A stretch of DNA of 64,000 nucleotides from contig NZ_JAHLDV010000006.1 of the NCBI RefSeq assembly GCF_018861865.1, positions 90,667-154,666 of the forward strand, given 5' to 3'. The notes under the pieces are model-generated. The model made no database searches. It worked only from the letters and a program-made list of their open reading frames with translations, and was not told where the DNA came from. The first letter of the stretch is position 1; each line of letters opens with the position of its first letter. This stretch comes from Clostridium frigoris. Its GTDB lineage: Bacteria; Bacillota; Clostridia; Clostridiales; Clostridiaceae. This document shows, in pieces, positions 1-6,799 of the stretch. The translations under genes were made by a program, and so were the position numbers.

Positions 1-196
1 GATCAATATTATTATTATCCATTGATGGACTACCAAATGCTACTGCATCTGCATTAGTTACATCTTCAACTGATGCTTCGCTAACTAATTTAAGTAATAC
101 ATCTGCCCCTGCATCCTTTGCACCTTTAGCAATATGATTTGCTAAAACTTCAACATTTCCGCCGTTACTCAAGTAAATTATTGTTAATTTTTTCAT
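1..196 (-). CDS. Flavodoxin, 5' part only (gene runs off the left edge)
   Basis: The minus strand reads ATG at 196 into MKKLTIIYLSNGGNVE and stays open for 65 codons to the window edge. The beta1-loop (IIYLSNGGNVEVLANHI) is an FMN-phosphate binding loop, and AVAFGSPSM matches the second flavodoxin strand and loop, so this is a short-chain flavodoxin-type electron carrier in the cytoplasm. A Shine-Dalgarno GGGGTGA lies 6-7 bases before the ATG. The C-terminal half, which would separate true flavodoxin from a flavodoxin-fold oxidoreductase, is outside the window. The 278 bases between it and murG hold no gene I can support. Confidence 0.8.
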   Translation of the reverse strand, partial: MKKLTIIYLSNGGNVEVLANHIAKGAKDAGADVLLKLVSEASVEDVTNADAVAFGSPSMDNNNID

Positions 197-474
197 TACT
201 ATCACCCCATGCTTTCATATTAATAGATAGTCTTTGTTACAAGTTAATTATACATCAATATGAATAATATTCAAGTTTTTTCGTTATAAATACTACATTA
301 TATTTTAAAATATTCTTTATAAAATAATATATAAGTACAATAATTTAGTGTTATAGTACAGTTTGTCATATAATAGTCTCTAAATATAACAAAACATTGT
401 TAATATTTTATCATATTTTATAACCCATTTATTCTCTCCTATAATATAAAAAGAGTGAAGAAATTTTAACTTTT

Positions 475-1548
475 TCATCTTTTCCTATATTTTTCTATTA
501 ATTCTACTATTAAGTCAATACTTTTTTCAGTATTGCTATTATCCATTTTTTCAATATACTTATTTCTATCATTATACAATTCTTTAATTTTAATTTCTAA
601 ATTTTCTGGTGTAAGGTCTTCATCTTGAATAACCATACTATACCCACTTTTTTCAAAAGATCTTGCATTAAGTATTTGGTCCCCACGACTAGCCTTCGCG
701 GATAGTGGTATTAATAAATTAGGTTTTCTTAGAGCAAGTAATTCAAAAATAACATTTGCTCCTGCCCTAGATACGACAATGTCTGCACTAGCCAATAAAT
801 GAGGTAATTCATATTTTATATAATCAAATTGCTTATATCCCTCTTTGTTTTGAAGTAATTTATCAATATTGCCACTACCACAAATATGAATAACATTATA
901 CTCTAATAATAATTTATCAAGTTTTGCCCTTATAGCATCATTTATAACTTTAGATCCTAAACTACCACCTATAATCATAAGTACTGGTTTATTATTTTTA
1001 AAGCCACATATTTGGTTACCTTTAATTTTATTTCCTTCAAACAATTCACGCCTAATAGGATTACCAGTTACAACACCTTTTCCCTTTTTTAATTCTTTTA
1101 ATGCTTCTGGAAAAGTTACACATACTTTTGTACAATAAGGAGATACTAATCTATTCGCAAGTCCTGGTGTAATATCACATTCATGAGCAATTACTGGTAC
1201 TTTGTTGAAAAATGCAGCAAGCACAACAGGAACAGAAACAAATCCACCTTTAGAAAAAACAATATCAGGTTTTTCCATTTTAATAATCTTTTTAGCCTCA
1301 AAAATGCCTTTAATTACTTTTAAAGGATCTGTAAAATTTTTTAAATCAAAATATCTTCTAAGTTTTCCGCTAGATATAGGAAAATACTTAATATTTTCAC
1401 CCTCTATTATTTCCCTTTCTATACCTTCCTTTGTGCCAATATATTCAATTTCATAACCTAACATTTTAAGTTTAGGTACAAGCGCAAGATTTGGTGTTAC
1501 ATGTCCTGCTGAACCTCCACCAGTCATTATTATTTTATGTTTTTCCAC
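475..1548 (-). CDS. murG: MurG, UDP-GlcNAc:lipid I N-acetylglucosaminyltransferase
   Basis: MurG adds GlcNAc to lipid I to give lipid II on the inner face of the membrane. The 357-residue length is standard. The N-terminal glycine loop [10 protein letters not shown] (residues 10-19), [12 protein letters not shown] and the C-terminal nucleotide-binding stretch [23 protein letters not shown] are characteristic of the family. The start is GTG at 1548, chosen because AAAGGAGTG precedes it at normal spacing. It stands alone, away from the division and cell wall cluster, as is common in clostridia. It diverges from the SASP genes, and the 220-base gap holds the promoters of both. Confidence 0.95.
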   Translation of the reverse strand: MEKHKIIMTGGGSAGHVTPNLALVPKLKMLGYEIEYIGTKEGIEREIIEGENIKYFPISSGKLRRYFDLKNFTDPLKVIKGIFEAKKIIKMEKPDIVFSKGGFVSVPVVLAAFFNKVPVIAHECDITPGLANRLVSPYCTKVCVTFPEALKELKKGKGVVTGNPIRRELFEGNKIKGNQICGFKNNKPVLMIIGGSLGSKVINDAIRAKLDKLLLEYNVIHICGSGNIDKLLQNKEGYKQFDYIKYELPHLLASADIVVSRAGANVIFELLALRKPNLLIPLSAKASRGDQILNARSFEKSGYSMVIQDEDLTPENLEIKIKELYNDRNKYIEKMDNSNTEKSIDLIVELIEKYRKR

Positions 1549-1768
1549 TTTAACACTCCTTTTGAAACATGCTTTATTCAGTTTATACTATCTTATTATA
1601 TACTAATTAGAATAAGAAGTTCAGTATTTATTAAAACTTTAGTTATCCATAATTTTCTAAACAACTTATGATTTTCAAAATTATCCTTCAATCAACTAAT
1701 ATAAAAAAAGAATATGCGGTTAAACTACTATCATAAAGTAATCACAAAAATAAAAGGAGGCAATTATT

Positions 1769-1954
1769 ATGGCAAACAGAACATTAGTACCAGAAGCAAG
1801 AGCAGGTCTTAACAAATTTAAAATGGAAGCAGCTCAAGAAGTTGGAGTTAATTTGACAGATGGTTACAATGGAGATCTTACTTCTAGACAAAATGGATCA
1901 GTAGGCGGACAAATGGTTAAAAAAATGGTTGAACAGTACGAGAAAAACTTATAA
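1769..1954 (+). CDS. Small acid-soluble spore protein, alpha/beta type (copy 1)
   Basis: A 61-residue alpha/beta SASP, which coats DNA in the dormant spore and is degraded by the Gpr protease at germination. It has the two family signatures: the KMEAAQEVGV helix near residues 17-26, containing the Gpr cleavage region, and DLTSRQNGSVGGQMVKKMVEQYE near residues 36-58. A strong AAAGGAGG precedes the ATG. It is the first of four tandem copies. A CATAAAG element at 1732, with GAATA 17 bases upstream, fits a forespore sigma-G promoter loosely. Confidence 0.97.
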   Translation: MANRTLVPEARAGLNKFKMEAAQEVGVNLTDGYNGDLTSRQNGSVGGQMVKKMVEQYEKNL

Positions 1955-2059
1955 TAAACCTTATAATTCCTTATTTACCTGAAATATTATATTATAAATT
2001 TCTAATTTATGCACAAAATATTATCATAACAAAAATATATTAAAAAGGAGTGATTAACA

Positions 2060-2245
2060 ATGGCAAATAAAACATTAGTACCACAAGCAAAAGCAGGTCT
2101 TAACAAATTCAAAATGGAAGCTGCAAAAGAAGTTGGAGTTAATTTAACAGATGGTTACAATGGCGATCTTACTTCAAGACAGAATGGATCAGTAGGCGGA
2201 CAAATGGTTAAAAAAATGGTAGAGCAATACGAGAACAACTTATAA
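2060..2245 (+). CDS. Small acid-soluble spore protein, alpha/beta type (copy 2)
   Basis: The second alpha/beta SASP has 61 residues and differs from copy 1 at only a few positions (PQAKAGL for PEARAGL, AAKEVGV for AAQEVGV, ENNL for EKNL). It carries the same DNA-binding signature SRQNGSVGGQM. AAAAGGAGTG is the ribosome binding site. The upstream TATCATAAC at 2023-2030 is shared almost exactly with copy 4 at the same 35-base distance from the ATG, so each copy appears to carry its own promoter instead of relying on an operon. Confidence 0.97.
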   Translation: MANKTLVPQAKAGLNKFKMEAAKEVGVNLTDGYNGDLTSRQNGSVGGQMVKKMVEQYENNL

Positions 2246-2331
2246 TTCAAATTTTAGTTAAGTTGTATATTAAAAAATTATCAATAATAAATTGTTTTAA
2301 CAAAAATAAATTATAGAAGGAGTGATTGAAA

Positions 2332-2517
2332 ATGTCAAATAAAACATTAGTACCACAAGCAAAAGCAGGACTTAATAAATTTAAAATGGAAGCTGCTAAA
2401 GAAGTTGGAGTTGATTTAAAAGAAGGTTACAATGGTGACCTTACTTCTAGACAAAATGGATCAGTAGGCGGACAGATGACTAAAAAAATGGTTGAACAAT
2501 ACGAGAAAAATTTATAA
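2332..2517 (+). CDS. Small acid-soluble spore protein, alpha/beta type (copy 3)
   Basis: The third alpha/beta SASP has 61 residues and reads MSNKTLVPQAKAGLNKFK. The ATG at 2332 is preferred over a TTG six bases earlier, because that TTG sits only a few bases after the AGAAGGAGTGA ribosome binding site and the other copies begin at the equivalent ATG. It differs from copy 2 by DLKEGY in place of NLTDGY. Its upstream -10-like element is TTTAA where copies 1, 2 and 4 have CATAA, so its own promoter looks weaker. A terminator hairpin follows at 2537. Confidence 0.96.
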   Translation: MSNKTLVPQAKAGLNKFKMEAAKEVGVDLKEGYNGDLTSRQNGSVGGQMTKKMVEQYEKNL

Positions 2518-2536
2518 TTTAAATTTTTGATATTAG

Positions 2537-2577
2537 TTAAGAGGTATATGCAAGTCATATACCTCTTAGCTTTTTAT
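2537..2577 (+). terminator. Rho-independent terminator after SASP copy 3
   Basis: The stem AAGAGGTATATG pairs with CATATACCTCTT across a 5-base loop and is followed by a T-rich stretch (TTTTTATTTA). It separates the first three SASP genes from the fourth. Confidence 0.85.
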
Positions 2578-2708
2578 TTAGTTTACTTACAAATATTTAT
2601 TTAAAATGATTTACTTTCCTAATTTCCCGTAAAGATTCTATTATATATTTCTTATTTCTGCACAAGCTACTATCATAACCAAAATAAAATATAGAAGGAG
2701 TGATTAAA

Positions 2709-2891
2709 ATGTCAAACAGACAATTAGTACCTGAAGCTAGAGCTGGATTATATTCATTCAAAATGGAAACTGCAAAAGAATTAGGAGTCAACTTTTCGGA
2801 TTACAATGGTGACTTAACTTCAAGACAATGTGGTTCTGTGGGTGGACAAATGGTTAAAAAAATGGTTGAACAATATGAAAGAAATTTATAA
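2709..2891 (+). CDS. Small acid-soluble spore protein, alpha/beta type (copy 4, divergent)
   Basis: The fourth alpha/beta SASP has 60 residues. It lacks the glycine before YNGDL (FSDYNGDL, where the others have DGYNGDL), has Cys in SRQCGSVGGQM instead of Asn, and has YSFKMETAKELGV at the cleavage region. The ATG at 2709 is chosen over an upstream in-frame GTG at 2700, because that GTG lies inside the AAGGAGTG ribosome binding site. It has its own upstream TATCATAACC element. A cysteine in a spore DNA-binding protein is unusual and may be a real paralogue-specific trait. Confidence 0.95.
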   Translation: MSNRQLVPEARAGLYSFKMETAKELGVNFSDYNGDLTSRQCGSVGGQMVKKMVEQYERNL

Positions 2892-2917
2892 TTAGAAAAA
2901 TTTAATAAAGAATTAAT

Positions 2918-2955
2918 AATAAAGACACATAGAAAATAGTCTATGTGTCTTTATT
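2918..2955. terminator. Bidirectional terminator between SASP copy 4 and recJ
   Basis: A 15-base perfect stem (AATAAAGACACATAG with CTATGTGTCTTTATT, loop 8) has A/T-rich flanks on both sides. It serves the converging SASP and recJ transcripts. Confidence 0.9.
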
Positions 2956-2974
2956 CTGTTTGTTAACAAGATGA

Positions 2975-4744
2975 TTAACTAAGTTTAAATTCTAAAATCT
3001 TAAGTTGAATAGATTTACGCCCATTATACTCATTTATTTGAGGTGAAAAAATTAAGTCTAATTTCATTCCTCTAGGGTTTGATAGATAATTCATATGTTC
3101 TTCTCCATATCTATCTTTTAACATTTCTATAAATTCATCTACCCTATTAAAAAATATTCCATCAATCGTTTTATTTTCTCCGGTTACCACACACTTTATT
3201 TTTATTGTATTAGCGTTTTTCCCCAAAATATCTATTTTTAATATAGGAATATTTTTTTCTGCAAGTAAAGGTGACGAATTTCCTTTGCCAAATGGTTCTA
3301 ACTGTTCTAACTCATTTATCATTTCGTAATTTATTTTACCTAATGGCATTCTCTGATCTATTCTTATCTTAGGTTTTATATCCTCATCTGTTAATGTACA
3401 AATATTATTTAATTTTTGCCTTAACTTTTCTATATTTTCTTCTTTTATTGAAAGTCCTGCAGCCATTGGATGTCCTCCAAACTTTTCAAGTAACTCTTTA
3501 CATTTTATTAATTCCTCAAATAAATTATATTCTTTTATAGATCTTGCTGAACCTTTAGGCGTTTCTTTTCCTTTTGTTAATATTATAGTTGGTACATTAA
3601 AAGTTTCCCTAACACGCCCTGCTACAATTCCTGCAATACTTTCATGAATAGTGTCTTTATAGATTACTAATACTTTATCATTTTTAAAAGTGGAATTATG
3701 TATAAGTTCTATAACCTCTTCTACATTTTCTGTAGTCATTTCTTGCCTTTTTTTATTAAGATCAAATAAAGTTTTAGCAAGCTCTTTTGCTTTATCTTCT
3801 TCCTCACATAGGAGCAGTTCAACTGATATAGATGCGGATTCTAACCTGCCGGTGGCATTTATACATGGTCCTATTTGAAAACCAACATGATAACACTTAA
3901 TCTCTTTATCATTAATACTTAACATTTCCTTTAAACACTTTAACCCAAGATTCTTTGTATTAGTTAACATCTCTAAGGCGTTTTTCGCAATTATCCTATT
4001 CTCATCTACTAAATCCACAACATCACAAATAGTTCCTATCCCTGCGATTTCAATAAATTCATTTGCAAATTTCATATCAATTCCAATTTTCATAAATAGT
4101 GCTTGTACAAATTTTAATGCAATACCTGCACCACATAAATTTTTAAATGGATAATTACATTCACTTTGTTTTGGGTTAATAACAGCATCTGCTGGTGGTA
4201 ACTTAAAATTTCTTTCGCCTTCCTCATTTTCCTCAAATTGTAACTCATGATGATCCGTTACTATAACAATCATCCCTAATTCTTTTGCTAGTTTTACCTG
4301 CGGGGTAGCTGCAATTCCATTATCGCAGGTTAAAACTACTTTAAATCCTTCATCATTTAGTTTTCTTATCCTATCACTATTTATACCGTAACCCTCATGT
4401 TCCCTATCTGGCACATGATATTCTACGTTAGCCTGGCATCGTTTTAATCCCTTATACATTATAACCGTGCTCGTAACACCATCAGCGTCATAGTCCCCAT
4501 ATACCACAATCTTTTCTTTGTTTTCTATTGCGAGTTTTATTATATCTATAGCTTTTTCCATATCTTTCATTAAGAAAGGATCATACAAATCTTTTATACT
4601 TGCTCGCATAAATTTTTTTATAGCTATTTCATTATCAAATCCTCTATCAATTAAAATCTTAGCTACAACTGGACTTACACCTGATTTATTTGCCAGTAAA
4701 CTAATATCTTTAGTAGTATTTCTTAGTAACCACTTTTTCTCCAT
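2975..4744 (-). CDS. recJ: RecJ, single-strand DNA-specific 5'-3' exonuclease
   Basis: A 589-residue DHH-superfamily nuclease acting in recombination and mismatch or base-excision repair. Motif I VVYGDYDADGVTST (residues 80-93) supplies the metal-binding aspartates, VTDHHEL is motif III, and NATGRLESA plus KFGGHPMAAGLSI (the DHHA1 GG-H motif) are present. The length and domain order match complete clostridial RecJ. The gene ends 2 bases before the start of the next downstream feature region and begins 2 bases after the M16 peptidase stop, so the two are very probably co-transcribed. The start is the ATG after AGGAGATAATT. Confidence 0.96.
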   Translation of the reverse strand: MEKKWLLRNTTKDISLLANKSGVSPVVAKILIDRGFDNEIAIKKFMRASIKDLYDPFLMKDMEKAIDIIKLAIENKEKIVVYGDYDADGVTSTVIMYKGLKRCQANVEYHVPDREHEGYGINSDRIRKLNDEGFKVVLTCDNGIAATPQVKLAKELGMIVIVTDHHELQFEENEEGERNFKLPPADAVINPKQSECNYPFKNLCGAGIALKFVQALFMKIGIDMKFANEFIEIAGIGTICDVVDLVDENRIIAKNALEMLTNTKNLGLKCLKEMLSINDKEIKCYHVGFQIGPCINATGRLESASISVELLLCEEEDKAKELAKTLFDLNKKRQEMTTENVEEVIELIHNSTFKNDKVLVIYKDTIHESIAGIVAGRVRETFNVPTIILTKGKETPKGSARSIKEYNLFEELIKCKELLEKFGGHPMAAGLSIKEENIEKLRQKLNNICTLTDEDIKPKIRIDQRMPLGKINYEMINELEQLEPFGKGNSSPLLAEKNIPILKIDILGKNANTIKIKCVVTGENKTIDGIFFNRVDEFIEMLKDRYGEEHMNYLSNPRGMKLDLIFSPQINEYNGRKSIQLKILEFKLS

Positions 4745-4746
4745 AA

Positions 4747-5997
4747 TTATCTCCTACTTTCCCCTTTTGCCATTAGAACCTGCACAGTAGCATTAACTAA
4801 AACCTTGTTTACTACATCCATTATCTCAAGCTCTGTAATGTTTTTCATTTCATCAAATTCCGAAAATAACTCAAACCCATCATTATACATAATTTCATAT
4901 GCACATAAGCTTACGCTAGTTTGAATAGATTTCTCAAGGGCTACCATTCTTCGTAATTTATAACTTTTACACAATTTCAGCAAACACTTCTCATCAAAAA
5001 AGTTTCTAAGTTTCTTAACTTTTTCTATTTCAAAATTAATAATTTCTATAGTTTTTTCCACATTTTCATTTGAAGTTCCAAGTGATATTGTAAAAAGTTT
5101 TATTCCTATTTCATTTTTAATCTTACTACTTATATCATAGACCAGGCCTCTCTTAGTCCTAATCTCATCAAATAAAATACTGCTTGTACCGTCTCCAAAA
5201 ACTAAGTTAAATAGTTTTAGAGCACTAACTTCTCTCTTATTTAAATTATTTATTGGGAAGCAATACTTAATTTTAGCACCTTGCAAATCCTCTCTATATT
5301 CATAATAGGTACCAGGTTTATTATTTTCATATATGTTCTCTAAATTTTTCACATCATTTTTAGTAACTAATTTAGCCTTCATATTACCAATATATTTCTC
5401 AACTATTTTCAAAATCTCCTTAAGACTAAAAGAAGATACAACGCTTATTACGCAATTATCAGCAGTGTAATTCTTTTCATAAAAACTCTTAATCTGATTA
5501 ATGGTAATGCGCCTTACACTTTCCTGCGTACCTATAATTAGATTTTTAATTCTTCTCTTTTCAAACCCATTATAAAACATGGAATCTTCACAAAACTGAT
5601 ACAAATCATCCTTCCATTCCTTTAGTTCGGCGCAAATAACTTCTATTTCCTCGCAGAATCCTTCATTTTTAAAAGAAGGATTTAAAAGAATATCCGAGTA
5701 AATCTCAAATCCTTTTTCAAAATCCTCATCTAATGTTGTACCATAATATACCACGTATGGATAGTTAGTCATTGCATTGCAAAATCCAAAAGTTTCATCA
5801 CATAGTTTATTTATTTCATATTCGCTGCGCGTATTAGTACCCTTAAAAACCATATGCTCCACCGCATGAGCAACTCCTAACTCTTCTTTTTCTTCTCTAT
5901 TTGCGCCTGCCTCAAACCCTATAGTAAAAGAAGTTAAATTGTTTTCAGTTTTTTTATATAACAAATTTATACCATTTGTTAACTTTACCTTTTCCAC
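4747..5997 (-). CDS. M16-family zinc peptidase
   Basis: A 416-residue insulinase/pitrilysin-type peptidase. The zinc motif HxxEH is intact as HAVEH (H44, E47, H48), and the downstream Glu region (EEIEVICAELKEWKDD) is present, so the protein should be an active peptidase and not the non-catalytic partner type. One polypeptide carries both M16 lobes; residues about 180-350 form the inactive lobe. The start is GTG at 5997 after GAGGTGG. An out-of-frame ATG overlaps it. No signal peptide is seen, so it is cytoplasmic. Its substrate is unknown. It sits just upstream of recJ on the same strand. Confidence 0.88.
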   Translation of the reverse strand: MEKVKLTNGINLLYKKTENNLTSFTIGFEAGANREEKEELGVAHAVEHMVFKGTNTRSEYEINKLCDETFGFCNAMTNYPYVVYYGTTLDEDFEKGFEIYSDILLNPSFKNEGFCEEIEVICAELKEWKDDLYQFCEDSMFYNGFEKRRIKNLIIGTQESVRRITINQIKSFYEKNYTADNCVISVVSSFSLKEILKIVEKYIGNMKAKLVTKNDVKNLENIYENNKPGTYYEYREDLQGAKIKYCFPINNLNKREVSALKLFNLVFGDGTSSILFDEIRTKRGLVYDISSKIKNEIGIKLFTISLGTSNENVEKTIEIINFEIEKVKKLRNFFDEKCLLKLCKSYKLRRMVALEKSIQTSVSLCAYEIMYNDGFELFSEFDEMKNITELEIMDVVNKVLVNATVQVLMAKGESRR

Positions 5998-6119
5998 ATA
6001 ACCACCTCGTTTCTTTTTTTTGATATGTTTTTGTTTTATTTTATTTTGTTTTGTTGTACACTAATATAAACTAATATTACAAATAGTTTTTTAATATATT
6101 TTTTAAAGGTGGTGACTAA

Positions 6120-6145
6120 TTTCTTAAACATATTTTTTTAAGAAA
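6120..6145 (+). promoter_or_regulatory. Hairpin between Shine-Dalgarno and start of the GtrA-like gene
   Basis: A 9-base perfect stem (TTTCTTAAA, 6120-6128, with TTTAAGAAA, 6137-6145; loop 8) lies between a strong Shine-Dalgarno AAAGGTGGTGA (6105-6115) and the ATG at 6154. Linear spacing is about 39 bases, far too long; with the hairpin folded, the spacing becomes about 13. This is an inference from sequence only. Confidence 0.4.
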
Positions 6146-6153
6146 AATATTAT

Positions 6154-6621
6154 ATGAACAATAAACATAAAAGAACTCAGTCCCTAGCTCAATTTATTAA
6201 GTATTCTATAGTTGGTGCATCCAACACTATAATAGATATTGTCATATTAAACATTCTATCATATACCACCGGCATAACTCATGGAAAAACATTATTTCTT
6301 TTTAACCTCATTGCATTTTGTATTTATTCGATTTGCGGTTATAATTTAAATAAAAAATTTACTTTTAAAGAAAATAAGCCCCAAAACGCTTACTTTCAAT
6401 ATGCATCTGTTCTATTTTTTACTATGATTTTAAATAGCTTTATTTTAGTATACTTAACACGTAGAAACCCCTTAATTCACCTTATGCATTACCATAGAAA
6501 TATCGCTCACTTAAATCATCTTTGGCTTAACATGTCCATGCTAATCGGTTGTATAATCTTAGGCCTACTTGGCTTCTTAATTAATAAATTTTTTATATTT
6601 AATAAAAAAAAGGCACTCTAA
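6154..6621 (+). CDS. GtrA-like four-helix membrane protein
   Basis: 155 residues with the GtrA/DPMS family start (FIKYSIVGASNTIIDIVILNIL) and four predicted membrane segments at about residues 13-35, 42-62, 78-98 and 124-147. The C-terminus FLINKFFIFNKKK closes with the typical N-K-F-F-F motif. The family helps move or anchor lipid-linked sugars for surface polysaccharide glycosylation, but no glycosyltransferase lies nearby, so the substrate is open. ATG at 6154 is the first start in this frame, since a stop codon lies five codons upstream. Its ribosome binding site is displaced (see the hairpin entry). Confidence 0.85.
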   Translation: MNNKHKRTQSLAQFIKYSIVGASNTIIDIVILNILSYTTGITHGKTLFLFNLIAFCIYSICGYNLNKKFTFKENKPQNAYFQYASVLFFTMILNSFILVYLTRRNPLIHLMHYHRNIAHLNHLWLNMSMLIGCIILGLLGFLINKFFIFNKKKAL

Positions 6622-6634
6622 AATTAAGTTTTAT

Positions 6635-6772
6635 TTAACGACATTTCAGAAGGAAGGTCTCCCTCTTCTATAAGTGGAAGTTACATACCCTAACAAATAT
6701 TAACGACTTCAGTGGGAGTATAAATCTCCTTCTGAAGTCGTTAATATTTCAGCTCCACAGGAGATGATTTAA
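6635..6772 (+). repeat. Inverted-repeat element, copy A
   Basis: An approximately 138-base intergenic element. TTAACGACATTTCAGAAGG at the left is echoed inverted as CCTTCTGAAGTCGTTAA at the right. Internally a perfect 17-base inverted pair (6696-6712 with 6732-6748) can form a long hairpin. The tail CAGCTCCACAGGAG folds on itself and ends ATGATTTAA. Similar copies are at 32165-32301 (minus), 52941-53076, 63732-63865 and a fragment at 62133-62157. It lies between the convergent GtrA-like and parC genes and could also terminate them. Confidence 0.85.
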
Positions 6773-6799
6773 CCTTTAGTCTGTGCCTTTTTTATATCT

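Noticed and set aside
1769..2891. Regular near-identical repeats, possibly a CRISPR-like array
   Set aside because: The repeats are protein-coding SASP genes with start codons and ribosome binding sites, and there are no spacers of constant length.
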